Shown piece by piece: positions 22,050 to 31,628 of a DNA stretch of 53,618 nucleotides (its first letter is position 1; every line of letters begins with the position of its first letter). The notes beneath the pieces are model-generated. The model made no database searches. It worked only from the letters and a program-made list of their open reading frames with translations, and was not told where the DNA came from. The position numbers and the translations under genes are program-made. This stretch comes from a virus: positions 1 to 53,618 of IMG/VR virus record IMGVR_UViG_3300044684_000174; one strand, written 5' to 3'.

Positions 22050-23516
22050 ATGGCTATTCAAGAATTCGATTTAGGCGTCAAAGACCCAGGATCTATCTAC
22101 CCGCTCATGGCTCAGTTCATGGCGAGCATGAGTAAGAACGCGGAGGATATTGGAAACAACATCCGTTCCAGCATGCTTCGCACTGAAGCCAATACTCAGA
22201 CAAAGGACATGTCTACAGCTATTAAGGGTGCGGAGTTGTTCAACCCGAATGGCACCAGCAAGCCAGACTCCATGACTAAGCTGATGTCCATTGCTGCTGC
22301 GTTCCCGCTTGGCGCGTCTACACCAGTTGGTAGAATGATGTTTAGCCAGTTAGGCAGCCAGATTGAATATAACATGCCTATCGCTGGAACTCCTGGAGCG
22401 CAGACAACTACCACAAGTGACGGTGCTGGAGCTGGAACGGCCACAACGTTTGGTCTTAATCCAGACGGCACTGTCGATACGCAAGATAACGGGGTTGGGT
22501 TTAAGGGTGCCAACACTCGCGACCCTAACCTAGTTGGAGTTGCGCTGCATCCGGATGACCTGAAGGGGGCAGGTATCCCGTACCGGGATTGGAAAAACGT
22601 CGTTGTCGAAGTAACTAACCCACAGACGGGACAGACTCAGCGCGGAAAGGTAGTGGACTTGCTTGGCAACAAGGACGCCAGCATTGACCTAACTTATGGG
22701 ATGACCAAGGCCGTTGGGGCTGATGGGAAAACCCCTGTAAACTGGAAAATCGTTGGTGTGGATACTGGCTCAAGCAACCCCCCAACTGCGTCTAACAACG
22801 CCCTCACTGGTAGCCCAATGGACATGTTCCGGGAGCCGATCACTGCGATTGATAAGCGGATTGCTACCTTGCAGTCTATGCTACCGGCTGTCGTAACGAA
22901 GGGCAACCATGTTCTTTACGACAACGCATTGAACCAGATTAGCCGGTTGGAGGCTCAGAAGAGTAAGCTAATCGAGCAATCCGCTGTGCAAACCCGTGCT
23001 GATGCCCGAGAGAAGTTAGCGCAAGACAAGGCCAGCCGTGATGAGCGTCGGCTAGATATGATGCAAGAGCGGATAGATGCCGCTGACAAACGGGGCGACG
23101 ACGCAACGGCATCAAGGCTTCGCACAGAGCACCGAATGGAGATCAAGGACCAGCTTGAACCGGTGCAGAAGGACATCGCACAACTGGAGACCCAGCTTCG
23201 TGACTCACGCAAGAGCTACGAGTCGTACTCAACCGCGATAGTACAAGAAACCGATCCAAAGAAAAAGGCTCAATGGACTAAAAAGGCTCGTGATGCCCAG
23301 AAGGAGATGCAGGGCATACAGCAGAAGATAGACGCCAAGCAGGAGCAGGCATCTGGGCTTACACAGCGGTTATCGAACTTAGATGGAAGCTCCGATTCAG
23401 CACCCACCAAGAAACAGCCCACTCAAGCTGATGTGAGCAAAGCTTTCTCCGATGCAAATGGTGATCGCGCAAAGGCTAAAGAGCTGTTAAAGAGCCGGGG
23501 CTATGCCATCGATTGA
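22050..23516 (+). CDS. Internal virion protein with double-psi beta-barrel-like domain
   Basis: 488 residues. Residues about 135-240 contain DNGVGFKGANTRDPNLVGVA, LHPD, VVVEVTNPQTG, KVVDLLGNKDASIDLTYG: the layout of a double-psi beta-barrel (RlpA/MltA type). The key acid could be D203, with D209 and D213 near. The same motif order recurs in the lysis gene at 43763. The C-terminal half is a long coiled coil (residues about 270-440). A virion-carried murein-cutting role during DNA ejection is inferred. SD-like GGAG lies 10 bases upstream. Confidence 0.6.
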   Translation: MAIQEFDLGVKDPGSIYPLMAQFMASMSKNAEDIGNNIRSSMLRTEANTQTKDMSTAIKGAELFNPNGTSKPDSMTKLMSIAAAFPLGASTPVGRMMFSQLGSQIEYNMPIAGTPGAQTTTTSDGAGAGTATTFGLNPDGTVDTQDNGVGFKGANTRDPNLVGVALHPDDLKGAGIPYRDWKNVVVEVTNPQTGQTQRGKVVDLLGNKDASIDLTYGMTKAVGADGKTPVNWKIVGVDTGSSNPPTASNNALTGSPMDMFREPITAIDKRIATLQSMLPAVVTKGNHVLYDNALNQISRLEAQKSKLIEQSAVQTRADAREKLAQDKASRDERRLDMMQERIDAADKRGDDATASRLRTEHRMEIKDQLEPVQKDIAQLETQLRDSRKSYESYSTAIVQETDPKKKAQWTKKARDAQKEMQGIQQKIDAKQEQASGLTQRLSNLDGSSDSAPTKKQPTQADVSKAFSDANGDRAKAKELLKSRGYAID

Positions 23517-26500
23517 TGAAATGCTTGATGTGGCTGCCAAGGAGAAAACTCCTTCGGTGGACCAGATGCTAGACGCTGCTGCCGCTGCTCAAGAGAAGCC
23601 CCAATCGGCAGCACAGCCGTCTGTCGATCTTCCTAAGCCCCCTTCGGTAGGTGACACGATCGATGCGGAGATGCAGAAGCGGATTGACCGGGAGGCAAAG
23701 CGGAATGAGCCACAGCTATCAGCTAGCCCAGGGCAATCTAAATGGGAGAGTTTGCAACGTTACTTCTCTCCGTTATTTGGCCCTACCCAGGCCCAGCAGA
23801 TCGAAGAAGCGGTCCCTTTCGGCAAGAACCCAGATGGCAGCCAGAAATACGAGTACAAGCCCTTGGGCAGCAGGATCGACAAAGAAGGGTTGATCCCGGC
23901 CATCCTGCATGTAACGATGGAAGCCACTTCGCCTGATTCGGCTATCCGCGGCGCGAAGCTGGCAGCCCAAGGCAAAGACACCTCCTTAGAGTCGATTGCA
24001 CAGGATAAGCAAAAGGAATATCTACAGCCTAGCCCCAGCGACACGAAGATTGACGCAGCTCTGAAGGCTTATCACAACACGCTTTTCGATCTGACCACGA
24101 TGCTGGAAAACCCAGGCATGTTTGCGATGCCGGAGAGTAAATTACTGAGTGGGTATTTTACCACACAGATGGCGCGCAGCGCTATTGATCAGACCAAGGA
24201 AGCTCTAAACGCGAAGACCGAACAAGGGAAGATCCAAGGCGCAATGGGGGCGGTCGTGTCTTCTCTATTTGCGGGTCTTGGGGCCAAGCATATTGCTGGT
24301 GGTAAACCAACCCCAGAAGAGATCGCGGATCATGTTAGCGCTATCCCAGATGACATATTAAAAGAGGCCGCGGCTAGTCCCGGTATCAAAGAAAACGAGC
24401 CTGAGCTTCACCAAGCAGTAGAACAAGAAATCCAAAAAAGGAGCGAACAAAATGCCACTACAGAAGGGGAAAAGCAAAGCAACATTGAGCCGGAACATAG
24501 CGGAGTTCCACAAGGGGAAAACGTACCAGCAGACCAAACGCAAGCACGGCAAGGCGAAAGCGGACAAACAGGCGGTGGCGGTGGCGTTCAGCCAGCGCAG
24601 ACGCAGCTAGAAGAGCCTCTATCCAAAGAGCAACAGGACAAAGTTAGGTCTGCGTACAACGAGATAAAGCAGAACTCCGGGTTTCGGGATGTCCTGATTT
24701 CTGATCTTCAGCAGCGCTCTGGTGTGCCGCTAAAGCCATTGCAGGACTGGCTTCGCCAAGAAAGCCGCAACGGCACCGTCAACCCTACAAAGGGGGACTG
24801 GTCACTCTCGAATGAGAACGACCGCAACGCAGCGATCCAAGTTGCTGGTGAGCCTCATTTGCGTGTGCAGCTCAAGGATGCCGAATCACCGGCTGTGGAA
24901 GCTGCCCCTGAAGCGGCACCAGTTAATACGTTCGTGCGTGATATCAATTCGCTTCCAGAGGATGTCAATCTGTTCAACAGCCGGATGGTGTCCATACTTA
25001 ACGCATGGAAAAAGTACCGCAGTAAAACTGGCTCTGATATATCTCTGGATGACTTTAAGAGGAAGTTAGTTGAAGAGTCTGCTAACGGAAACATAGAGCT
25101 TAAAAGGTTTGATTTCCCCACTAAGGAAACGCTCCAGGAATATGGTCTAAACCATGAAACGCTTCCCCAGTCAGAGGTCTATCGTGGAGGTGAGACGTAC
25201 CACGCAATCGTTCAAGCAAATGAGCGGCCTCCTGTTCAGCGGACAAAACCTGGTAGAGTGAGAATTAATATAAGGAGAGAAGAGACACCCGAGAATTACG
25301 TTGGCGGTCCAGGCGCAATGGGGCCAAAGGAAGCGCAAGAGATGCAGGCCAACAGGCAGATGCTTTCCAACAAAAACGCTGCGGTGGATGAAGCTCGTGT
25401 TGCCCGCGGACAACAACCACTCATGTCCCACGCCAAGCAGACTCTTGGGGAATGGTGGGATCAGGCGATTGACATAATTGCTAAAGACAAGGAAGCCGGA
25501 CCTAAGCTTGTAAAGAGCATCCTTGCTGATCCAAGTCCGAAGACCAGCAAGACCGATGAAGCGGTGTTGCTTCATCACCGGGTGGACCTAACCAACGATA
25601 TCGAACAGTTGGCCGGAGTAATTAACAACGAGTCTGCGAGCCCAGAGGAGAGATCACAAGCCCAGCAGGACTACGATAAGGCGATGGCGAACCTGGAAGA
25701 CCTGGACCAGGCAACGCGCAAGATAGGGTCAACATGGGGCGAGGCTGGCCGGATGCGGCAGGCATCCATCGCTGATGACTATTCCCCTGCATCTCTTCTA
25801 CGAAAAGCGCAAGCTGCGCAAGGAGGCAAACCTCTGACTCCCGAGCAAGTTGAGGAAGTAACCAGGATCGGCGCGGAAATTACGAAGGCGCAAGAAGAGT
25901 CCGATACCCAGGATAAGATCAATGCTCAGAAGACGGAAGCAGAGCGGGATAAGGATGCCGAGAAAAACATTGACGAGATCAAAAAGAGAACTAGCAAACC
26001 GGAAAAGAAAGGGTTGCTAAAGAGGTTAAGGAAAGAGCCCACACCAGAGGAGCGCTTCAACTCGATCGTCTCAGGGCTAAAGCGCAATGCTGACAACCCG
26101 GATTCAATTGGGACGTACATCCAGAAACTTGCGGAGCACTTTGTACGGCAGGGAATCGACCAGCGGGAGCCGTTGGTAGAGGCTGTGCACAATGCGGTGA
26201 AAGACATCCTCCCCGACGCGACTAACCGCGACATCCGGGACGCGATTTCCGGTTATGGAAAGTATTCCGAACTCTCCAAAGACGCGGTGAAAGTAAAGCT
26301 CCGCGACCTGAAAGGTCAGATGCAGCAGGTCAGCAAGATTGATGACATGCTCAAGAAAGGGCAGCTTCCGGAGAAGACCGGCGTGGAGCGCAGGAAACCC
26401 AGCGCGGAAGAGCGGACGCTTATTAAGGAAGTCAACCGCATCAAGAAAGAGCTGCAACTCGAATCGAACGACCCAACTAAGCTGCAAGGCGCTCTCGACG

Positions 26501-28863
26501 CGATCAAGACCCGGCTGCGCAACCGGATTGAAGAGTTGAACCTTGCCATTTCGAAAGGTGAGAAGCTGCCGGAAAAAGGGCGCAAGGTTGTCGAGGACGA
26601 AGAAACTAAAGCGCTGCGGGCAGAGCGCGACCGGATTCAGAAGGAATACGACAACATGGTGGGCATCGAGACTGATGCCGTTGAGGCCGCTAAAGAGCGC
26701 AAATTAAAGCAGGACATCGAGGAGTTAAGCAGGCAGATAGCTGTTGGGGAATTTGAGCAGCAAGGCCGCACAGGCACGGCGACGGCAGACACGCAAAAAG
26801 TTGCAGAGTTGAAAGCGCAAAGGGACGAACTCTTAAAGCAGAAACGGGAGATGATTAAGGCGAAGACTGCCAAGACTCCCGAGGAGCGCGAGTTGCTAGC
26901 TTTAGAGAAACGTCGGGACAAGCTGCGCGAGAAAGTTGCTTCAGGCGATATATCCACTAGGACTAGCAAAGCAACTGTTGATACCAAAGAAGTTTCAGCA
27001 GTGCGCGATGAGATCGACCAGCTTAACGATCAGATCGCCAAGATGCGGGAGATAGCCAACCCTAAGCCGACCGAAGAAGAGCTTCGCGAACGCCAGCTAG
27101 ACAAGCGCATCGCTGAAGTGGAGAAGAAGATCGCCGATGGGGATTTGTCAGCTAAGAGCGGCACGCCCACCGTCGATACTAAAGGGATTGCTGAGAAAAA
27201 GCAAAGGCTTGAAGAACTCAACAAACAGCTTTCCGATATGCGCAAAGCTGCTAAACCGAGGCTTACCCCTGACCAGATTGCTAACAAGGTTTACCGGACG
27301 CGAACGGAGAACCGCATTGTTGAACTAGATCAGCGGCTTAAGAATAGGGACTTCAGTAAACAGCCGCGTAAAAAGCTGGAGCTGGATGCTGAATCCCTAA
27401 AGGCGAAGACTAGATTAGAGGAAAAGAAATTAGAATTCGATCAGGCTGCGGTGAAGTACCGGCTGTCAACCAGGACTCGCACCGAGAGAGCTTTGGACGG
27501 TCTTGTGAAGTGGAACCGCGCCTTCCTTCTTTCCGGTATTAAGACCCTCGCCAAGCTCACCAGCACGGCAGCAGAAATCAATCTAACGTCCCCCATCGAG
27601 CGTTTGGTAGGCGCGGGATATGGTAAGTTGTTACCTGGATTAGCTAAAGACGCGCCACGTTACGGTCAGATTAGCTTGAGGTCAGAAGGCAAAGCTGTTG
27701 GGGAGATGTGGAAGAACTTTTTTAAGGATTTCACTTCTGAGTTAAAGACTGGCCGGATGGACATTGACGTTCTCTATGGTAAGCCCGACGTGATGCCGCC
27801 AGAGCTGAAGAACTTTGTCCAGCATATACACGGCGCATTAAAGTCATCCGCCCGGCGCAATGAGTTCACCCGCTCACTGGAGGCTCGACTAGAGAATGCA
27901 GCGCTTCGCGGTGAGGATGTTAAAGATCCGATGGTGCAGACCAAGTACGCTGTGGAAGCTTACAAGGATGCTAACCGGGCGATCTACATGGAAGATAACG
28001 CCATGACTAATGGATGGAGACGGTGGATGTCAGCTTTACGTGAGCCCAGCAAAGAGACTGGTAAGGTAAGTATGCTGCGTAAGGCCGGAGAGACCACGCT
28101 GGGAATTGCTCTGCCTATCGTGAAGATCCCTACCAACTTGATGTTCCGGTATTTCGAGTACTCCCCACTCGGGCTCGGGACTGGCGCTGTGAGGCTAGCC
28201 AGAGCGTTTAATGAAGGTTTTGAAACTCTTCATCCGGCAGAGAAAGAGCTTATATTCCGCAACCTCGCCCGTGGCACCATTGGCACAGCCATCATGCTGT
28301 GGGGCGCATTCAACCCTGATAACGTTGGCGGGTACTACCAGCGCGGGGAGAAGCGTAAGCCGGGCGATGTGAAAGAGGGTGGTCTCAAAATCATGGGATA
28401 CGAAGTGCCGAAGTTCCTGATACATCATCCGCTACTGGAGCAGGCCCAAATTGGGGCGAGCATCCGCAAGCTGGTTGAATCCAAGCTCGGGAAAAGTGAG
28501 AAGGAGCAAATCGGATACCCTAGTGCGGGAGTAGCGATTGCTGCCAAGATTATTTCCGATATTCCGTTCGTTGGCGAGAGCTTAAAAATCAATGATCTGC
28601 AAACTGGTAGCGGGCAAGTTCGGATGACGAGTGAACTGGCTAAACGCGCCGTGCCGCTTGGGGTACAAGACATCGCGCAATACCTGGACAAAGACGAGCA
28701 AGGTAATCCAGTCAAACGCGACCCACAGAACGCAATGGAAGCCGTTGAATCCGCGCTGCCGGTGTTGCGTCAGAACGTGCCTGAGAAGCAAGAAAGCTCC
28801 CGCGGTAGATCATCTTTGCGTCCTCCCGGCATCCGTAAATCGTTCCGGCCGGGGTCGAGGTAA
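23503..28863 (+). CDS. Giant ejection protein, coiled-coil repeats and membrane-active C-terminus, 1786 aa
   Basis: The N-terminus repeats the unit PSIDEMLDVAA / PSVDQMLDAAA. Residues about 1000-1320 are coiled coil with at least three repeats of a unit with the core DGD(L/I)S..(T/S)(G/K)xx(T)VDTK, each followed by an about 40-residue helix (see AVGEFEQQGRTGTATADTQK, ASGDISTRTSKATVDTKEV, ADGDLSAKSGTPTVDTKG). After about residue 1320 a helical membrane-type region follows (AFLLSGIKTLAKLTSTAAEI, TIGTAIMLWGAFNPDN), as in large T7 gp16-like or polyvalent ejection proteins. It is one of three ejection genes in a row. It overlaps the previous gene by 14 bases. Confidence 0.7.
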   Translation: MPSIDEMLDVAAKEKTPSVDQMLDAAAAAQEKPQSAAQPSVDLPKPPSVGDTIDAEMQKRIDREAKRNEPQLSASPGQSKWESLQRYFSPLFGPTQAQQIEEAVPFGKNPDGSQKYEYKPLGSRIDKEGLIPAILHVTMEATSPDSAIRGAKLAAQGKDTSLESIAQDKQKEYLQPSPSDTKIDAALKAYHNTLFDLTTMLENPGMFAMPESKLLSGYFTTQMARSAIDQTKEALNAKTEQGKIQGAMGAVVSSLFAGLGAKHIAGGKPTPEEIADHVSAIPDDILKEAAASPGIKENEPELHQAVEQEIQKRSEQNATTEGEKQSNIEPEHSGVPQGENVPADQTQARQGESGQTGGGGGVQPAQTQLEEPLSKEQQDKVRSAYNEIKQNSGFRDVLISDLQQRSGVPLKPLQDWLRQESRNGTVNPTKGDWSLSNENDRNAAIQVAGEPHLRVQLKDAESPAVEAAPEAAPVNTFVRDINSLPEDVNLFNSRMVSILNAWKKYRSKTGSDISLDDFKRKLVEESANGNIELKRFDFPTKETLQEYGLNHETLPQSEVYRGGETYHAIVQANERPPVQRTKPGRVRINIRREETPENYVGGPGAMGPKEAQEMQANRQMLSNKNAAVDEARVARGQQPLMSHAKQTLGEWWDQAIDIIAKDKEAGPKLVKSILADPSPKTSKTDEAVLLHHRVDLTNDIEQLAGVINNESASPEERSQAQQDYDKAMANLEDLDQATRKIGSTWGEAGRMRQASIADDYSPASLLRKAQAAQGGKPLTPEQVEEVTRIGAEITKAQEESDTQDKINAQKTEAERDKDAEKNIDEIKKRTSKPEKKGLLKRLRKEPTPEERFNSIVSGLKRNADNPDSIGTYIQKLAEHFVRQGIDQREPLVEAVHNAVKDILPDATNRDIRDAISGYGKYSELSKDAVKVKLRDLKGQMQQVSKIDDMLKKGQLPEKTGVERRKPSAEERTLIKEVNRIKKELQLESNDPTKLQGALDAIKTRLRNRIEELNLAISKGEKLPEKGRKVVEDEETKALRAERDRIQKEYDNMVGIETDAVEAAKERKLKQDIEELSRQIAVGEFEQQGRTGTATADTQKVAELKAQRDELLKQKREMIKAKTAKTPEERELLALEKRRDKLREKVASGDISTRTSKATVDTKEVSAVRDEIDQLNDQIAKMREIANPKPTEEELRERQLDKRIAEVEKKIADGDLSAKSGTPTVDTKGIAEKKQRLEELNKQLSDMRKAAKPRLTPDQIANKVYRTRTENRIVELDQRLKNRDFSKQPRKKLELDAESLKAKTRLEEKKLEFDQAAVKYRLSTRTRTERALDGLVKWNRAFLLSGIKTLAKLTSTAAEINLTSPIERLVGAGYGKLLPGLAKDAPRYGQISLRSEGKAVGEMWKNFFKDFTSELKTGRMDIDVLYGKPDVMPPELKNFVQHIHGALKSSARRNEFTRSLEARLENAALRGEDVKDPMVQTKYAVEAYKDANRAIYMEDNAMTNGWRRWMSALREPSKETGKVSMLRKAGETTLGIALPIVKIPTNLMFRYFEYSPLGLGTGAVRLARAFNEGFETLHPAEKELIFRNLARGTIGTAIMLWGAFNPDNVGGYYQRGEKRKPGDVKEGGLKIMGYEVPKFLIHHPLLEQAQIGASIRKLVESKLGKSEKEQIGYPSAGVAIAAKIISDIPFVGESLKINDLQTGSGQVRMTSELAKRAVPLGVQDIAQYLDKDEQGNPVKRDPQNAMEAVESALPVLRQNVPEKQESSRGRSSLRPPGIRKSFRPGSR

Positions 28864-28937
28864 ACCTGAGTGGTTTGTCAGATCAGGCAAGAAAACGCTT
28901 TACTGTTGTTCCCTACGCAAGTAAAAGGCTTTTCACC

Positions 28938-29228
28938 ATGTCACCAGATAACCCCGCCCCTGAAAACGGGCCTACGATCACCCCGGAAGAAGCTTGGGCA
29001 AAGCTCTGCGGGCTGTACCTCAAGGCAGCCCGGCACCAGCTTCAGCACTCCGTAGTTTGCCCGAAACCGGATGTGCGGTTGCAGGTTAAAATCAACAAGC
29101 GGAAACAACGCTTGTTCCGCATTGTCTGCTCAAATTGTGACGCGCAAGCTCGCATCCCTTCCGAGCCCTACTGGTTTGGAGGTTGGGACATCATCAACGA
29201 ACAGCCTTCGGTAATTCTACCAGGATGA
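28938..29228 (+). CDS. Small protein with CxxC zinc-ribbon end, 96 aa
   Basis: Start chosen at ATG 28938 (TTG at 28875 adds a non-conserved leader). Residues about 40-75 (CPKPDVRLQVKINKRKQRLF then CSNC) form a possible two-Cys-pair zinc knuckle. Followed with ATGA overlap by a glycosyltransferase. Unknown function. Confidence 0.45.
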   Translation: MSPDNPAPENGPTITPEEAWAKLCGLYLKAARHQLQHSVVCPKPDVRLQVKINKRKQRLFRIVCSNCDAQARIPSEPYWFGGWDIINEQPSVILPG

Positions 29229-29869
29229 AAACTTTCGTAGGCATCCCAGTCGTCAACCGGTTCGATCTTCTCGAACGAGCGTTGAACTGCATCCCGGAAG
29301 ACATTAACGGGGTAGTTGCAAATAACTCAGGAAAACCCTTGGTCGTACCAGGGCGTTTTGAATCGATTCTGAGCCCCGTACCGCTCAGCTACTCGCAGAG
29401 CATGAATGCTTTTCAACACAAAGCGAAGTACGAGATCCGCGATTACTGGTTCTTCATGCACAGCGACGGGGTTGCAAAGGAAGCTGATTTCCGTCGTCTG
29501 ATCGAGATGGCTGAGAGCGCTAGCTTAACAGACAAATGGGCTTGCATCTTTACCCACTACGACGTGTTGGCTCTCTTCAACACAAAAGCTGTCGCCGACA
29601 TCGGCCCTTGGGATCATCACTCATTCCCGAATTATTTCACTGACAACGACTGGTATCGTAGGGCAAGACTGAAAGGTTACGAGATGTTCAACTTGCCTGA
29701 GCATACAGTTGAGCACGGTGAGAACGGGAATGGGTCTCGGACGATCAATAGTGATCCAGTATTGCTCAAGACTAACGAGGTGATGTTCCCTGCTTACCGT
29801 GCTCTGTACGCTGCTAAGTGGGGAGGTGAGCCGGGACACGAAACGTACGCTACTCCATGGAACCGATGA
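29225..29869 (+). CDS. Glycosyltransferase family 2-like (GT-A), first of three
   Basis: 214 residues from ATG 29225 (ATGA overlap). FVGIPVVNRFDLLERAL opens as a GT2 nucleotide-sugar-binding strand, then VVANNSGKP, YWFFMHSDGVA at the place of the metal DxD, HYDVLALFNTKAVADIGPWD and DNDWYRRARLKG, GYEMFNLPEHTVEH on the acceptor side. The DxD is only SDG (residues 80-82), so metal use is uncertain. It lies between ejection and portal genes. Confidence 0.7.
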   Translation: MKTFVGIPVVNRFDLLERALNCIPEDINGVVANNSGKPLVVPGRFESILSPVPLSYSQSMNAFQHKAKYEIRDYWFFMHSDGVAKEADFRRLIEMAESASLTDKWACIFTHYDVLALFNTKAVADIGPWDHHSFPNYFTDNDWYRRARLKGYEMFNLPEHTVEHGENGNGSRTINSDPVLLKTNEVMFPAYRALYAAKWGGEPGHETYATPWNR

Positions 29870-30462
29870 AACCAGTATTCCACATCATAACGCCTTTCAG
29901 CCGTCCACACAACATTCCGGCGCTTGCGGCTATGTTCCAGAATATGGGTAGCCTAGTGACATGGCACCCTGTCTGTCACGATGTTTCCCATGCCGATTCG
30001 CTTTGGGATGCCGGGGCTGACACCGTACTGATGCACCGGCACATCGAAGGCTGGGACTTGTGCTATGAAAAGCTCAACGCTGCTTTGGATTATTTCTCCT
30101 TTCCTGATGAAGACTATGTAGGGTTCTTGTGCGACGACGATCTTTATGAGCCGGGGGTTATCACTGAGCTTTCAAGGAATGTGGGCTTACAGGTCCTAGT
30201 AATCTCGGCCAAGCGGTGGCATCGCGGAAAAGTGCCGAGGTTTGACGGGTGTGTTCTTGAAGCGTCAAGGGGGAACGCGAGACCTTGCCACATTGGAGTC
30301 GAGCAGTTGTTTGTGCGCGCCGATGTGATGCGTGAATACCGCTTCAACAACTCTCGCTATGCGGATGGCGAATTAGCTGAACGGTTATTAGCAGATGGTC
30401 GTTCATTCTTCTGTTGTCCTGATCTCTTCGTAGGGTGGAATTGCCTGCCAGACGTACCCTAA
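29866..30462 (+). CDS. Glycosyltransferase-like (GT-A), second of three
   Basis: 198 residues from ATG 29866 (ATGA overlap; an ATG three codons earlier is possible). FHIITPFSRPHNIPALAAMF then YVGFLCDDDLYEPGVI gives D90-D91-D92. GVEQLFVRADVM and RYADGELAERLLADG match the C-terminal part of GT-A enzymes. ATGA/TAATG coupling ties all three glycosyltransferases. The family is GT2-like by eye. Confidence 0.7.
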   Translation: MKPVFHIITPFSRPHNIPALAAMFQNMGSLVTWHPVCHDVSHADSLWDAGADTVLMHRHIEGWDLCYEKLNAALDYFSFPDEDYVGFLCDDDLYEPGVITELSRNVGLQVLVISAKRWHRGKVPRFDGCVLEASRGNARPCHIGVEQLFVRADVMREYRFNNSRYADGELAERLLADGRSFFCCPDLFVGWNCLPDVP

Positions 30463-31067
30463 TGATTTCAAAAACTATCCACCAAATTTGGATCGGCTCA
30501 AGCATCCCTCCCGAGATCGCTGAAAGGATGGAAGGGATCAAGCGCGGCAACCGCAACTTCGTTTACAAGCTGCACACTGATCTCTCGGAGTTCTCTAACG
30601 ACCCATATATTCGTTGGGCAGTTGATTCTAAGCAACCACTAGCGTTCATCGTAGATCGCATACGGCTTCTGTGCCTTCAACGAGATGGCGGTATATACGT
30701 GGACTCTGATTGCCTGCATTGTCGGTCATTCGATTATCTGGATGTATGGGGAGACGTAAACGCGGATTTTGTTTTTGGGATGCGCAGTCCCGACCGCTAC
30801 GGCGTGGCGCTGAGGGGCGGGATCTCACTAGTGGACAACACAGTGATGGCCAGCGCGCTGAATGGCCGGATGGTCAGTCGGCTGCTTGAACTCTATCACC
30901 CGAATAGCAAGCACCAGGACGGCGGCAGCATTGGTCTCCAGATTCTTAGACACATGGATATTGATACTCGAGTAGTCAACTTCCGTTACTTCTATGCAGA
31001 GCAAAGGTGCCCAGAGTCAATCGTGTTACACGATAGCATAAACCTTGGTAGCTGGTGTAAGAAATAA
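30462..31067 (+). CDS. Glycosyltransferase family 32-like, third of three
   Basis: 201 residues, start overlapping the previous stop (TAATG). KTIHQIWIG and PLAFIVDRIRLLCLQRDGGI, then YVDSDC (D81-S-D83) is the GT32/TcdA-TcdB type donor-binding signature. The end lacks the long toxin-type region. It is located directly upstream of a small Cys protein, a DUF1360 membrane protein and the portal gene, so a virion glycan is a natural target. No sugar can be inferred. Confidence 0.8.
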   Translation: MISKTIHQIWIGSSIPPEIAERMEGIKRGNRNFVYKLHTDLSEFSNDPYIRWAVDSKQPLAFIVDRIRLLCLQRDGGIYVDSDCLHCRSFDYLDVWGDVNADFVFGMRSPDRYGVALRGGISLVDNTVMASALNGRMVSRLLELYHPNSKHQDGGSIGLQILRHMDIDTRVVNFRYFYAEQRCPESIVLHDSINLGSWCKK

Positions 31068-31072
31068 TAATT

Positions 31073-31354
31073 ATGCTTCTACGAGACAAAAGCCATTCGA
31101 TCCCCTCCGGCGCTTTCTGGAAACACCGTGACACCGGCACCATGATCTATTGGACTGAAACCAAGTCATGGGAAACGTTTTTTAACGAGGTTCAACAGTT
31201 CTGCGCTGCGAACGGGTTCCAAGCTCCCACGGATGAAGAACTGCAAGATATCGTGTGTTCACAGCTTGGGGCCGGCTGGTGCGTAGGAACTTCCAACTTC
31301 AGGCAGGCAGACTCAACCGGAAGGAGCGGCTGCCAAACTTGTGGAGGACGATGA
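31073..31354 (+). CDS. Hypothetical small protein, 93 aa
   Basis: Starts five bases after the previous TAA. Aromatic strands (GAFWKHRDTGTMIYWTETKS) and a Cys-containing tail (CSQLGAGWCV ... CQTCGG). The last residues, CQTCGGR, might form a small zinc site with CSQ...C. Unknown function. Confidence 0.5.
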   Translation: MLLRDKSHSIPSGAFWKHRDTGTMIYWTETKSWETFFNEVQQFCAANGFQAPTDEELQDIVCSQLGAGWCVGTSNFRQADSTGRSGCQTCGGR

Positions 31355-31623
31355 AGCGCTTACTCCTCAACGCGCTTGTGATACTTGGAGTTTGGGAATC
31401 GACATCCCCTGATATGCTCCTTGGACCCATGGCTGCGAAGGTTAAAGCGGCCGCCGGGGAAACAGCAGTGAAGCCGCTCTTCGATTGCCCGGTCTGCATG
31501 AGTTCTTTTTGGGGGTTGGCTTTTTACTTCTTCGGTCATCGCTTCAAACCTCTGTGGCATGTCCTTTCCCTCTGTGGACTTATGAAGTTGATTATGCGGC
31601 TCGTTTTTACTAAAAAACCGTAA
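31351..31623 (+). CDS. DUF1360-like small membrane protein, 90 aa
   Basis: ATG 31351 overlaps the TGA of the gene before. LFDCPVCMSSFWGLAFYFFG matches the DUF1360 pattern (cysteine pair, then W and G within a membrane helix), with a second helix near the C-terminus (LWHVLSLCGLMKLIMRLVF). Such proteins are inner-membrane proteins of unknown role in phages and bacteria. Directly followed by portal. Confidence 0.65.
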   Translation: MKRLLLNALVILGVWESTSPDMLLGPMAAKVKAAAGETAVKPLFDCPVCMSSFWGLAFYFFGHRFKPLWHVLSLCGLMKLIMRLVFTKKP

Positions 31624-31628
31624 AAAGT

